Assembly: GCF_028416635.1 (NCBI RefSeq)
Contig: NZ_CP114013.1
Location: 4,464,001 to 4,528,000, forward strand
Origin: Baekduia alba
Lineage (GTDB): Bacteria; Actinomycetota; Thermoleophilia; Solirubrobacterales; Solirubrobacteraceae
Length of the DNA stretch: 64,000 nucleotides
Direction: 5' to 3'
A program made the position numbers and the translations under genes. The notes beneath the pieces were generated by a model. The model searched no databases, was not told the origin of the DNA, and saw only the letters and a list, made by a program, of their open reading frames with translations. Below are positions 1 through 9,372 of the stretch, one piece after another (positions within the stretch are counted from its first letter, which is position 1; the number at the start of each line of letters is the position of its first letter).

Positions 1-778
1 CGTCGAGGTCGGCGAGCGCGGGCGCCGCGTCCGGACCGGTGCCGTCCAGCGCGGCGAGCAGCCGCCGGCAGCGGGCCAGGGCGCCGCGCGCCGCGACGAT
101 GCTGCGCTTCTGCTCCGCCGGCTCCAGCTCGCCCTCGGCGCCCGCCAGCGCGCGGGCCAGCGGCGCCGGGTCCGGCAGGCTCGCGCCGACGGCCGGCAGC
201 GACGGCCGCGTCATCCCCGAGCTGCGCAGCTGGTCGTGGACGATGCCGATCAGCGCCTGGAGCGCGTCGACGCCGTAGGCGGCGACCAGGTCCAGGGCGT
301 CGGAACGGCCGTCGGCGAGGAACGTCGCGAGCGCCTGCTCGAACGCGGTGGCGCGCACGTCGCGCGCGTCGGCGTCCTCCATCACCGCGAACGCCGGGTC
401 CAGCCCGGCCCGGACCGCGTGCGCCCGGAGGATGCGCGCGCACAGCCCGTGGAAGGTGGAGATCCAGGCGGCGTCGAGGTCGCGCGCGCGGTCGCGCCGC
501 CCGAGCTCGACGAACCGCGCGCGCACGCGCGTCCGCAGCTCCCCCGCCGCCTTGTCGGTGAACGTGATCGCCAGGATCCGCCCCGGCTCGACGCCGTCCT
601 CCAGCACCGAGCGGACGAAGCGCTCACTCAACACGGAGGTCTTGCCCGACCCGGCGTTGGCCGACAGCAGCAGCGAGCCCTCGCGGCGCGCGATCGCGCC
701 GGCCTGCTCGGGCGTGAAGGGCAGCCCGGCCCGGCCGATCATCGCGCCGGCGTCGTCGTACAGCGACGCGGCGGTCAC
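1..778 (-). CDS. addA: AddA-type UvrD/Rep helicase-nuclease, N-terminal part (runs off left edge)
   Basis: This is the helicase subunit of an AddAB-type double-strand break resection complex, acting on broken DNA ends in the cytoplasm. Only about 259 N-terminal residues are present. A UvrD-type Q-motif (FTPEQ, residue 25) is followed by Walker A ANAGSGKTS (residues 40-48), then the ITFTDKAA motif Ia region and a WISTFHG segment typical of superfamily 1A helicases. I chose the GTG at 778 because it overlaps the TGA stop of addB by 4 bp (GTGA), implying translational coupling; an upstream in-frame GTG at 790 is possible. The C-terminal nuclease domain would lie beyond base 1. It could be another UvrD-like helicase, but the addB neighbour makes AddA by far the best reading. 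Confidence 0.9.
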   Translation of the reverse strand, partial: MTAASLYDDAGAMIGRAGLPFTPEQAGAIARREGSLLLSANAGSGKTSVLSERFVRSVLEDGVEPGRILAITFTDKAAGELRTRVRARFVELGRRDRARDLDAAWISTFHGLCARILRAHAVRAGLDPAFAVMEDADARDVRATAFEQALATFLADGRSDALDLVAAYGVDALQALIGIVHDQLRSSGMTRPSLPAVGASLPDPAPLARALAGAEGELEPAEQKRSIVAARGALARCRRLLAALDGTGPDAAPALADLD

Positions 779-3690
779 GACGTCACGCACCGGCAGATCG
801 TCGGGTGCGCGCAGCCGCCGGTGTAGGCGCACGCGTCCGGCGCCGGGTCCAGCGCGCCCGCGCGGATCTGCTCGACCGCGGTCCGCGCCGCCTCGGCGCA
901 CGCGCGCAGCAGCGCGTCGAGGTGCTCCTCGTCCAGGCGGTCGTTGCCGAACGCGGCGAGCCCGGGATCGGCGTCGCGCAGGATCGCGCCGCGCGGCCGC
1001 GACTCCGCCCCGCCCAGCGGCTGGTAGAAGCCGCCGACCGGCTCCAGCCCCAACACGTGGCGCAGGGCCAACATGTACAACCCGATCTGGAGCTTGCCCT
1101 TCTCGAGCCACTTGGCCTGCTCGGTCGCGGTCTTGCCCTTGTAGTCGTACACGATGGCCTCGTGACCGGAGGCATCGAGATCGACGCGGTCGATCCGGCC
1201 CGCGAGGCGCAGCGCGCCGCCGTCGAGCTCCAGCGGCGGGTGCGGGTCCTCGGCGTTGCCGAACTGGACCTCGAACCGGGACGGCGCGAACGTGCTGCCG
1301 GCGTGGGCGGCGAACTCGAGGTAGCGCACGAGGTCGACCTCGAGGCGCCGCAGCGCGCTGCGCAGCCGCTCCGGGTTCGGGGAGATCTTGTAGTCCTCGG
1401 CGTGCTCGGCCAGCGCGCCGGCGACCAGCGCGCGTGCCTCGGGCAGCCGCTCCGGCGCCAGGCCGCCCTCGGCGGCCAGCGACGACAGCGCGATCTCCAG
1501 CACGCGGTGCGCCAGCTCGCCGCGGATCATCGGCTCCGGGTCCGGGACGAGCACCGCCGGGCGCAGGTGACGCTCGACGAACCACTTGACCGGGCAGGAC
1601 GCCCAGACCTCCAGCTGCGACGCCGACCACGTGTGGCGCTCGCGCAGCGGCCCGAGCGCGGCGGGCGCGCGGAGGTGGCCGATGACCGGCGGCGTCGCGG
1701 GCGGCGCGGCGGCGGCGGAGAAGCGCGCGGCCTCGCGCTCGGTCGGCGCCTGGTCCGCCGGCCAGCCGGCGGCGCCGAGCTCGCGCCGGCGCGGGCGCGC
1801 GGCCCAGCCTTCGGTTACGAGGTCGGCGACGTCGTCGACCAGCAGCGACCGCACCGCCGGCGCGCCCTCGTCGTCGGCCGCGTGCCAGCTCAAGGCCAAC
1901 AGATCGGTCGGCCGCGACACCGCGGCGTAGAAGAACAGCCGCTCGACGTTCAGCGCGTCCTCGTGCAGGCGCAGCCGCAGGCCGGACGCGGCGTTGATCG
2001 CGCGGCGGTCGTCGTCGCCCAGGAACGGCTCGGCCCGGGCGGGCGCCGGGAAGATCCCCTCGTTGCAGCCGAGGACGAAGAGCGCCCGGACGCGCCGCGC
2101 GCGCAGCGACTGCGGCCGGGTGACGATGACGCGGCCGGCGCCGGCCTGCGACCCGACGTAGACCTCGAGGTTGTTGATGGTGTTGACCAGCGCGGCCGGA
2201 TCGGGTTGGAGCTCGGCAGGCAGTTGGGCCAGCTCGCGCAGCGCCCGGCGAACCTGGGCGGCGACGCGCGCGTCCAGCTCGCCCTCGGCGTCGAAGACGT
2301 GCGCCGCGCGGCGGTAGGGCGCGGCGAGCAGGAGCGCGACCTCGCTCGCGACGCGATCGGCCAGCCCGCGGACGCCGTGGTTCTTGTAGGCCTCGGCGAG
2401 GTGGTCGAGGGTCTCTAGCGACCAGCGCTCCTGCTCCCAGAGCCGGCGCGCCTCGCGTGCGGTGCGGGCGCCCTCGCGCCGGGCGCGCGCCTCCAGCCGG
2501 TCGGCGAACGCCGGCTCGCGCAGGACGCCGGGCGTGCGCAGCCAGGCCAGCAGCTCGTCGGCCGAGGCGTCGAGCAGCGCGCAACGGACCATCGCGACCA
2601 GGCCGCGCCCGAGCGCGGTGTGCCCGACCTTGATCGTCCGCCGGACCGCGGACGGGATGTCGTAGGTGCGGAAGACGAGGTCGATCAGCGGCGCGACCGC
2701 GTCGAGCCCGCGGTGGACGACCGCGATCTCGTCGGCGGCGTAGCCCTCCTCGCGGATCAGGCGCGCGACCTCGGCGGCGACGAGCTCGACCTCGGCGCGC
2801 TCGCCCCCGCCCTCGAGCGCGACGAGCGCGCCGGTCGGGTCGACGCGCGTCGTGTCAGGCTCGTAGAGCGAGCGCTCGACGTGGTGCAGCGCGGCGCGCG
2901 CGGTCGGCGCGTAGTAGTCGGCGACGGCGTCGAGCCGCTCTTCGCTCGCGCCGAGCGCCAGGAGGTCCTGATGCAGCGTGGCGCGTGCAGCGAACGCGGT
3001 CCGGCCGGGCTCGAAGGTCAGCGACAGCAGCACCTCGGCCCCGACGGCGTTGGCGAGCGTGTCGACGACGTCGCGCTGCAGCGGCGAGAGGTCGTCGAAG
3101 CCGTACAGGAAGACCGGCGTCCCGCCCCACCGCGCGGGGTCCGCGCGCAGGGCGTCCAGCGCGGCGGTGACGTGGCCTGGACGGTCGCGGCGGCCGGTGC
3201 GGTCCTGCTCGCGGCGGTAGGCGAGGATCAGCGCGCCGAGCTCCTCGGCGAACGGCGCGCGCGCGGCGTCGCCGGCGGCCCAGGCGCGCAGCGCGACGAC
3301 GAAGCGCGGCGGCTCGACGCGCGCCTCGCCGAGCTCCTCGGCGAAGGCGACGAGCGCCGACGCGAAGCCGGGCGTCGCCGCCGCGGCCCCTAGGCGCTCC
3401 AGCGGCGTGGCGGCGATCGCCGCCGCGGCGACGCGCTCGCGCTGCAGCTCGGTCAGCGTCCGGCCCGGAACGCCGGCGCGGCGGCCCAGGTCGCGCAGCA
3501 GGCCGTCGAAGCGCTCGACCCGGACGCCCAGGACGGCGCCGTCGGCGGCCAGCTCGCGCCGGTAGATCTCGACGTCGGCGGTGGTCGGCACGACGAGCAG
3601 CGGCGACGCGGCCGAGCGCGCGCGGGCGGCGTCCAGGAGGACGCGCGCCTTCGCCGCGTTGGCGGGGCCGGTGACGAGGTGCAGGGGCAT
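775..3690 (-). CDS. addB: AddB-like helicase-exonuclease subunit (PD-(D/E)XK nuclease)
   Basis: This 971-residue protein is the partner of addA in recombinational break repair. The N-terminus (MPLHLVTGPANAAKAR) resembles a UvrD-type start, but the Walker A loop lacks the GK[ST] signature, so ATPase activity is probably lost in this subunit. The C-terminal part carries a RecB-family nuclease: GELAHRVLE, then GRIDRVDLD and YDYKGK. Cysteines bracket the nuclease (WASCPVKWF before it, CAYTGGCAHPTICRC at the extreme C-terminus), the arrangement of the AddB iron-sulfur staple. I chose the ATG at 3690 because family homology starts there; the open frame runs further upstream through low-complexity sequence. 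It is first in a two-gene minus-strand operon with addA. Confidence 0.9.
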   Translation of the reverse strand: MPLHLVTGPANAAKARVLLDAARARSAASPLLVVPTTADVEIYRRELAADGAVLGVRVERFDGLLRDLGRRAGVPGRTLTELQRERVAAAAIAATPLERLGAAAATPGFASALVAFAEELGEARVEPPRFVVALRAWAAGDAARAPFAEELGALILAYRREQDRTGRRDRPGHVTAALDALRADPARWGGTPVFLYGFDDLSPLQRDVVDTLANAVGAEVLLSLTFEPGRTAFAARATLHQDLLALGASEERLDAVADYYAPTARAALHHVERSLYEPDTTRVDPTGALVALEGGGERAEVELVAAEVARLIREEGYAADEIAVVHRGLDAVAPLIDLVFRTYDIPSAVRRTIKVGHTALGRGLVAMVRCALLDASADELLAWLRTPGVLREPAFADRLEARARREGARTAREARRLWEQERWSLETLDHLAEAYKNHGVRGLADRVASEVALLLAAPYRRAAHVFDAEGELDARVAAQVRRALRELAQLPAELQPDPAALVNTINNLEVYVGSQAGAGRVIVTRPQSLRARRVRALFVLGCNEGIFPAPARAEPFLGDDDRRAINAASGLRLRLHEDALNVERLFFYAAVSRPTDLLALSWHAADDEGAPAVRSLLVDDVADLVTEGWAARPRRRELGAAGWPADQAPTEREAARFSAAAAPPATPPVIGHLRAPAALGPLRERHTWSASQLEVWASCPVKWFVERHLRPAVLVPDPEPMIRGELAHRVLEIALSSLAAEGGLAPERLPEARALVAGALAEHAEDYKISPNPERLRSALRRLEVDLVRYLEFAAHAGSTFAPSRFEVQFGNAEDPHPPLELDGGALRLAGRIDRVDLDASGHEAIVYDYKGKTATEQAKWLEKGKLQIGLYMLALRHVLGLEPVGGFYQPLGGAESRPRGAILRDADPGLAAFGNDRLDEEHLDALLRACAEAARTAVEQIRAGALDPAPDACAYTGGCAHPTICRCVTS

Positions 3691-3997
3691 GACGGGGGCC
3701 GCGCGCTCGATGGGCGCGGGCCCGACAGGGTAGGAGCGCGACCCGACGTTGCGACGGCTCGCGGCGGCCGCGGTCCTGACGGCCGGGCGGGCGCGTGGCC
3801 GCTCGCCCGCGGTTTGCCGATGTCCCCGGCGCGGTAGCCGGTGAGGCGAGCCGTCCATCGGCCGGACCGCCGGCAGCACGCTCACATCCCCAGCGTGCAC
3901 GCGAGCCGGCCGAGAGGCCGGCTCGCGGCCTGGGTCGCAGGCGCCGACGCGCCGGGCCTGGCGTGCGTCCGCCACGCCGCGGGTAGCGCGACGAGGC
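3691..3997. other. Divergent intergenic region between addB and uvsE
   Basis: These 307 bases separate two repair genes transcribed away from each other, so promoters for both should lie here. I see no convincing coding frame and no clear -35/-10 pair. The one distinct structure is the perfect hairpin at 3901-3926, described separately. Confidence 0.5.
3901..3926. other. Perfect 11-bp hairpin with GAGA tetraloop
   Basis: GCGAGCCGGCC, loop GAGA, GGCCGGCTCGC. On the plus strand the loop is a GNRA tetraloop. It lies 71 bases upstream of the uvsE start, in a divergent region where a terminator is not expected, so it may be part of the uvsE leader or a small structured RNA. No U-tract follows it on either strand. 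Confidence 0.5.
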
Positions 3998-4960
3998 ATG
4001 CGCCTCGGGTTCGCGGTCAAGGTCCTGGGCGGCGGCGGGTTGCCGTCGCACGACACACGGCGGTGGCAGTCGGAGCCGTCGCTCGGCGTCTCGCTCGACC
4101 GGCTGGCGGCGATCCTCCGCTACGCGGCCGAGAACGCGATCGACATGTACCGGATGCCGACCGGCCTGGCGCCCTACGCGTCGCACCCGGACCTGCCGCG
4201 GTTCCGCGACCAGCCGGCGCGGTTCGCGGAGCGGCTGGCGGAGGTCGGCGCGCTCGCGCGCGAGCTGGACGTCCGGCTCTCGTCGCACCCTGGGCAGTAC
4301 ACCGTCCTGAACTCCGAGGACGCGCACGTCCAGGCACTCGCCGTGGAGGAGCTCGAGGTCCAGGCCGAGCTGCTGGACTTCATGGGGTTGGGCGACGAGG
4401 CGGTCGTCGTCCTGCACGTCGGCGGCGGCGCCGGCGGCCACGCGGCGGCGCTGGACCGCTTCTGCGCCGGCTTCGAGCGGCTGAGCGAGGCCGCGCGCGC
4501 CCGGCTCGTGATCGAGAACGACGACCGCACGTTCGGGCTGCGCGACGTCCTCGCGCTGAGCGAGCGCGTCGGCCGGCCGGTCGTCTGGGACGTCCTGCAC
4601 CACCACTGCCACGACCCCGACCGGATCCCGGACCGCGAGGCGCTGCAACTCGCGCTGGCGACCTGGCCGGCGGGCGTAACGCCCAAGATGCACCACTCGA
4701 CGCCGAAGACCGCGCTGGAGGAGCAGGCGAGGAAGGTTGGGCGCCGCGTCGAGCGGCGGCTCGTCCTGCCCCAGCTCCGCGCGCACGCCGACATGGTCGA
4801 CCCGATCGGCTTCGAGCACTTCGTCTGCGCGACCGCCGCCGGCCTCGACGTCGACGTCATGCTGGAGGCCAAGGGCAAGGACTTGGCGTTGCTCGGGCTG
4901 CGCGACCCCCTCGCGGCGCGCGGCGTGGTGCTGCCGGGCGCGGTGGACATCGAGTCCTAG
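3998..4960 (+). CDS. uvsE: UV damage endonuclease UvsE/UVDE
   Basis: This 320-residue protein has the usual UvsE length. The enzyme nicks DNA 5' of UV photoproducts and other lesions, an excision route independent of UvrABC. It is a TIM-barrel metal enzyme, and the metal-binding motifs appear in order: SSHPGQY, VLHVGG, IENDD, WDVLHHHCHD, KMHHS, AHADMVD and MLEAKGKD. The ATG at 3998 precedes a typical N-terminus (MRLGFAVKVLG). It is divergent from addAB and its 3' end overlaps the convergent secreted-protein gene by 4 bp. The addA, addB, uvsE and topB genes make this end of the window a DNA-maintenance cluster. Confidence 0.95.
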   Translation: MRLGFAVKVLGGGGLPSHDTRRWQSEPSLGVSLDRLAAILRYAAENAIDMYRMPTGLAPYASHPDLPRFRDQPARFAERLAEVGALARELDVRLSSHPGQYTVLNSEDAHVQALAVEELEVQAELLDFMGLGDEAVVVLHVGGGAGGHAAALDRFCAGFERLSEAARARLVIENDDRTFGLRDVLALSERVGRPVVWDVLHHHCHDPDRIPDREALQLALATWPAGVTPKMHHSTPKTALEEQARKVGRRVERRLVLPQLRAHADMVDPIGFEHFVCATAAGLDVDVMLEAKGKDLALLGLRDPLAARGVVLPGAVDIES

Positions 4961-5802
4961 CGGTAGTGCCAGGCCTTCAGGCGCTTGAGCAGCAGCGGGC
5001 CGAAGGATTTGCTGACGCGGCCGGCGCGGAGTTGGTGGGCGATCTCGGCGTGGGCGGTCGCGACGCGGCCCAAGGTGTACTGGTCGGCGACGTAGGCGGC
5101 GAGGACGCCGCGGATGTCGTCGCCGCGGCGCGCCTTGCGCAAGGCCTTCAACAACTTGCCGGCGTCGGCGCGGACGAGCTTGGGGAACTTCCCCGTGGCG
5201 TCGACGACCTTGCCGTGGTCGACCTGGAGCACCTGCACCGGGAAGGCCGAGTCCGCGAAGGCGGTGAAGGCGTAGGAGAAGACCGGGTCCTGGCCGACGA
5301 GCTCGGGCCGGCCGTCGCCGTTGGCGTCCTCGAGCGCGTAGCCGACGTCGCCGTAGGCGACGTCGGTGGGCTGGTAGCCGGTGCCGTCCCAGGTCAGGAC
5401 GCGCGCCGTGAGGCAGCAGTGCGCGCCGCCGGAGTACGTGTCGACGAGCACCTCGGGCTCGCCGTCGCCGTCGAGGTCGGCGACCTTGACGATCGAGGAC
5501 GACGCCGCGGCGCCCGGATCGTCGGGCACGAGGATGCAGCCCTCGCCGCAGATGTCGGCGATCGCCAGGTCGTAACGGGTGCCGTCGCGAACGACGGACA
5601 GGCGCGGGTCGGCGACGCCGGCGCCGTCGGCCGCGGCCCACTCCAGCGTCGCGCTGACCGCGCCCGCGGCGTGGGTGACCGAGCCGGCGTCGTTGGCCAG
5701 CGCCGCGGGCGCGAAGCCCCCGGCGGCCCCACCGGCGCCCGCCGTCAGCGCCGCGGCCGCCGCGGCGACCGCGAGGCGCCGTCTACGCGGCCGCGCTCGC
5801 AC
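4957..5802 (-). CDS. Secreted FG-GAP/VCBS-like protein
   Basis: This 281-residue protein has a basic N-terminus and an alanine-rich hydrophobic stretch (about residues 8-36), consistent with a Sec or Tat-like signal peptide. Two calcium-binding-like repeats follow, VADLDGDGEPEVLVD and LEDANGDGRPELVG, typical of FG-GAP/VCBS blades. Paired cysteines (DICGEGCIL, GGAHCCL) may form disulfides outside the cell. The C-terminal 100 residues are basic and helical. The start at 5802 overlaps the topB 3' end by 20 bp; downstream starts would also work. The function is unknown; an exported binding or adhesion protein is a guess. Confidence 0.7.
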   Translation of the reverse strand: MRARPRRRRLAVAAAAAALTAGAGGAAGGFAPAALANDAGSVTHAAGAVSATLEWAAADGAGVADPRLSVVRDGTRYDLAIADICGEGCILVPDDPGAAASSSIVKVADLDGDGEPEVLVDTYSGGAHCCLTARVLTWDGTGYQPTDVAYGDVGYALEDANGDGRPELVGQDPVFSYAFTAFADSAFPVQVLQVDHGKVVDATGKFPKLVRADAGKLLKALRKARRGDDIRGVLAAYVADQYTLGRVATAHAEIAHQLRAGRVSKSFGPLLLKRLKAWHYR

Positions 5803-8044
5803 CGCTGGCTGCGGTCTCGGTGCCCTTCGCCGCGGCGGTGGCCTCCATCTCGTCGGCCTGGGCCTCCTTGAAGCCCTCCTTCGCCCACGGCTCGTCGAAC
5901 TCGACGCGCATCCGCCCCTCCTCGTTCTGCACGAGGGCGAGGCGCGCGCGGAAGGAGCGGCCGGAGCGGCCCTTGAAGCCCGTGACGGCCTTCTCGGTCT
6001 TGCCGCGCGCGATCAGCTCCTTGGCGACGGCCGGCGGGAGGTTCTTGCCCGCCTTGGACTTCCAGATGACGAACCCGCAGCCCGGATCCTCGCGGCCCCA
6101 GCAGGAGTAGCCCTTGCGGTTCTCGACGATGTCGCGGCCGCAGATCGGGCACGGCCCGAGGTTCGCGCGCGGGATCCGCACGTCCTTGAGCTTGGCGTCC
6201 AGGTCGCCCACCGTGAACTCCGCGAAGCTCGCGATGTCGGCCATGAACTTCTTGCGGTCGACGCCGCCGGCCTCGATCTCGGCCAGCCGCTTCTCCCAGT
6301 CGCCGGTCAGCGACGGCGAGGTCAGCGGATGGTCCCCGAGCAGGCGGATGACGTTCATCCCCTTCTCGGTCGGGACCAGCGAGCGGCCGTCGCGTTCGAC
6401 GTAGCCGACGTCGATCAGGCGCTCGATGATCGCGGCGCGCGTCGCCGGCGTGCCGATCCCCGACTCCTTCATGACCTCGCGCAGCTCGTCGTCGTCGACG
6501 AGCTTGCCCGCGGTCTCCATCGCGCCCAGCAGCGACGCGTCGGAGTAGCGCCGCGGCGGCTTGGTCTCCTTGGCCAGGACCTCGACGGCGAGCGTGTCGA
6601 CGCCCTCGCCCTTCTCGAGCTTGGGCAGCGACTGGTCGCGGCCCTCGTCCTCCTCGTCGCGAGCGGCGCCGTCGTCGGCCAGCTCGCCGTAGACGCCGCG
6701 CCAGCCCGGCACGACCAGGACCTTGCCGCGCGTGCGGAAGATGTGCTCGGCGACCGTCGTCTCGACGCGCGTGTTCTCGAACACGGCTTCGGGATGGAAC
6801 GCCGCAAGGAAGCGCCGGGCGACCATGTCGTAGATGCGACGGTCGTCGTCGCTCATCTTGTCCAGCTTGTGCGACGTGTTGGTCGGGATGATCGCGTGGT
6901 GGTCGCCGACCTTGGCGTCGTCGACGACGCGACCCAGCGGCAGCAGGTCCAGGCCCGTGACGTACTGCGCGGCCTTGCTGTACTCCGGCCGCTCCCCGAC
7001 GTGGCCCGCGACCTCCTTGAGCTCGGGCACCATGTCCGAGGTCAGGTAGCGCGACGACGTACGCGGATAGGTGAGCGCCTTGTGCTCCTCGTAGCAGCGC
7101 TGCGCGGCGGCGAGCGTCCGGCGAGCGCTGAAGCCGAAGCGGGTGTTGGCCTCGCGCTGGAGCGAGGTCAGGTCGTACAGGAGCGGCGCCTTCTCCCGGC
7201 GCGTCGTCTTCTCGAGCTTGGTGATCTCGCCGCGCCCGCCGCGCACCGCGCCGGCGACCGCCTCAGCCTCTTCGGCGGTCGCGATCCGCGGCTGCGCGCC
7301 GGCGTGGAAGCGCCCCTCGTACTGGCGGTTGCCCTCCGCGCCGAACTGCGCGTCCACGAGCCAGTAGGGCTCCGGCACGAAGGCCCGGATCTCCTCCTCG
7401 CGGCGGGTGAGGATCGCGAGCGTGGGCGTCTGCACGCGGCCCAGGGACACGGCCCCGTCGAACGACGAGCGCAGGCGGATCGTCGCCGCACGCGTGGCGT
7501 TCATGCCGACGATCCAGTCGGCCTCCGACCGCGAGCGCGCGGCGTCCTCGAGCTTGGACTGCTCGGCGCCGTCGCGTAGGTGCGCGAAGCCCTCGCGCAT
7601 CGCGTCGTTGGTCATGGAGTTGAGCCACAGCCGCTGCACGGGCTTCTTGGCGCCGGCCTTCTCGAACAGGTAAGCGAAGATCAGCTCGCCTTCGCGGCCG
7701 GCGTCGCAGGCGTTGATGACGAGGTCGACGTCGTCGCGCTTGAGCAGCGTCTTGACGACCGACATCTGCTTCTGGGACCGCTCGTCGCGCACCACGAGCT
7801 TGAACTTCGGCGGCACGATCGGCAGATCGGCCATGCGCCACTTCTTGTACTTCTCGTCGTACTCGTCGGGCTCGGCGAGCTGGACGAGGTGGCCGACGGC
7901 CCAGCTGATGATGTGCTCCGGGCCTTCGAGCCAGCGCTCCGTCTTCTCCCCCGCCCCCGACTTCTTCTCGAAGGGGCCGGGCAGGATGCGCGCCAGGTCT
8001 CGCCCGACGGACGGCTTCTCGGCGATGACGAGCGTCTTTCCCAT
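5783..8044 (-). CDS. topB: DNA topoisomerase III (type IA)
   Basis: This 753-residue type IA topoisomerase makes a transient single-strand break and passes a strand, resolving recombination and replication intermediates. The N-terminal Toprim domain shows LVIAEKPSVGRD and the acidic triad region NACDAGREGELI. The strand-cleaving tyrosine is Y326 in TYPRTSSRYL. The C-terminal 150 residues hold a topoisomerase C-terminal repeat with one zinc-ribbon-like unit (CPICG, then CWGREDPGCGF). The lack of several zinc fingers and the TopB-like order favour topoisomerase III over the housekeeping TopA. ATG at 8044 gives the family start MGKTLVIAEKPS. Confidence 0.92.
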   Translation of the reverse strand: MGKTLVIAEKPSVGRDLARILPGPFEKKSGAGEKTERWLEGPEHIISWAVGHLVQLAEPDEYDEKYKKWRMADLPIVPPKFKLVVRDERSQKQMSVVKTLLKRDDVDLVINACDAGREGELIFAYLFEKAGAKKPVQRLWLNSMTNDAMREGFAHLRDGAEQSKLEDAARSRSEADWIVGMNATRAATIRLRSSFDGAVSLGRVQTPTLAILTRREEEIRAFVPEPYWLVDAQFGAEGNRQYEGRFHAGAQPRIATAEEAEAVAGAVRGGRGEITKLEKTTRREKAPLLYDLTSLQREANTRFGFSARRTLAAAQRCYEEHKALTYPRTSSRYLTSDMVPELKEVAGHVGERPEYSKAAQYVTGLDLLPLGRVVDDAKVGDHHAIIPTNTSHKLDKMSDDDRRIYDMVARRFLAAFHPEAVFENTRVETTVAEHIFRTRGKVLVVPGWRGVYGELADDGAARDEEDEGRDQSLPKLEKGEGVDTLAVEVLAKETKPPRRYSDASLLGAMETAGKLVDDDELREVMKESGIGTPATRAAIIERLIDVGYVERDGRSLVPTEKGMNVIRLLGDHPLTSPSLTGDWEKRLAEIEAGGVDRKKFMADIASFAEFTVGDLDAKLKDVRIPRANLGPCPICGRDIVENRKGYSCWGREDPGCGFVIWKSKAGKNLPPAVAKELIARGKTEKAVTGFKGRSGRSFRARLALVQNEEGRMRVEFDEPWAKEGFKEAQADEMEATAAAKGTETAASGASAAA

Positions 8045-8122
8045 GTGACGCCGGAGCGTAGCGGCAGAACCCCGAAGTCGCCGTGACTGCCACCAAGTTG
8101 TGACGAAATCGCCGCGGTCGCG

Positions 8123-9319
8123 TCACTCGGCGCACGCGCCCGTCGACACCTCGCCACCCGCGGTGGCGGCGGCGTCGAGCGCGTGGCGCACGATCGCGTT
8201 GGGGACGCCGTAGCCGCCGTGGCGCTGGGCCTGGGTGGACTTCGCGAAGACCGTGGCGAGGACGCGGCCGGCGTTGTCGAGGACCGGACCGCCGGAGTTG
8301 CCGGGGCGGACGACGCCGCGGAACGTCGTCATCGACCGCGTGACCGGTCCGCGGCCGTACGCGTCCTCGGAGACGACTACGCGCGTCTGACCCAGTCTCG
8401 CCGCCCGGACGCTGAACGGGCCGTTCTCCGGGAAGCCGAGGATCGCCGCGCTCGCGCCGACCGGCGGCGCGCCGACGAGCGCCAGCGGCCGCGCGTCGGA
8501 CGACAGGCCGGAGACCCGCAGGACCGCGACGTCGTTCTTGGCGTCGAAGGCGACGGGCGTCGCGTCGAGCTTGGGGCCGACCCCGCGCTCCTGCACGACC
8601 GTGTCGTCCTCGCCGGCCACGACGTGCGCGTTGGTGACGACCAGGCCGTCGGCGCCGACCCAGCCGGAGCCCTCGATGCCCAGGCCGCACGCGGTGCCGA
8701 GGACCCGGACGACGCTCGCGCTCGCCGCGCGCACCTCCGGGTCGCGGGCGACGGCGGCGCTCGGCGCCGGGACCTCGGCCTCGGGCCCGTCGATGTGCGG
8801 GAACGGGTCGAAGCGGGCGAGCGCGTTGAGGATCGACCCCGACGGCGGCAGCACCGTGTTCAGGCGCTGCAGGATCTCCGAGCGCTGGATGTCGCGTCGC
8901 AGCTGGCGCACGCCCGGCGTCTGGAGCAGCACGGCGCCGACGATCCAGGCCAGGCCGAGCGCGATCGCGGCCGACAGGACCGCGCCGAGCAGCCCGTCGA
9001 GCGTGCGGACCCCCGGCACCGGAACCGCACGCCGGATGAGGTAGCCGACCGACTCGAACAGCCCGGCGAAGATCGACCCGCCGGTGACCGCGGCGATCAG
9101 CGAGACCAGCGGCGCGTACGGGGACGACGAGCCGTCGGGCAGCAGCGCCGGCCCGATCCGCGAGCCCAGGAACGCGCCGCCCACGAAGCCCACCAGCGCG
9201 AAGGCGCCGGCGACGAACCCCTGCCGCCACCCGATGGTGGCCATCACGACCGTGAAGGCGACGATCAGCCAGTCGATGCGCGTCAACCGCGCCCAGACTA
9301 GGACATTGCGTGCCAACAC
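8123..9319 (-). CDS. MarP-like membrane serine protease (CvpA + trypsin-like domain)
   Basis: The N-terminal half has four hydrophobic segments of a CvpA/colicin V production domain, starting RIDWLIVAFTVVMATIGWRQG. The C-terminal half is a chymotrypsin-fold protease exposed to the periplasm: TNAHVV (His), KNDVAVL (Asp) and RPGNSGGPVL (Ser nucleophile). Mycobacterial MarP has this architecture and supports acid and oxidative-stress resistance by processing a peptidoglycan hydrolase. I prefer the GTG at 9319; an ATG at 9394 would run into the divergent PBP gene, and a TTG at 9286 is also possible. The divergent penicillin-binding protein fits an envelope-stress role. Confidence 0.85.
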   Translation of the reverse strand: MLARNVLVWARLTRIDWLIVAFTVVMATIGWRQGFVAGAFALVGFVGGAFLGSRIGPALLPDGSSSPYAPLVSLIAAVTGGSIFAGLFESVGYLIRRAVPVPGVRTLDGLLGAVLSAAIALGLAWIVGAVLLQTPGVRQLRRDIQRSEILQRLNTVLPPSGSILNALARFDPFPHIDGPEAEVPAPSAAVARDPEVRAASASVVRVLGTACGLGIEGSGWVGADGLVVTNAHVVAGEDDTVVQERGVGPKLDATPVAFDAKNDVAVLRVSGLSSDARPLALVGAPPVGASAAILGFPENGPFSVRAARLGQTRVVVSEDAYGRGPVTRSMTTFRGVVRPGNSGGPVLDNAGRVLATVFAKSTQAQRHGGYGVPNAIVRHALDAAATAGGEVSTGACAE

Positions 9320-9372
9320 CAGGCAATTGCCCTCACCGGCGCCGCAACTCCGACCGGTCGCGAGGTACTTTG

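Noticed and set aside
2855-5641. Long open frame of 928 codons on the minus strand, and similar long frames (for example 1000 codons at 16933-19935)
   Set aside because: They are Arg/Ala/Gly-rich shadow frames overlapping well-supported genes (addB, uvsE, the FAD oxidase), caused by the high GC content.
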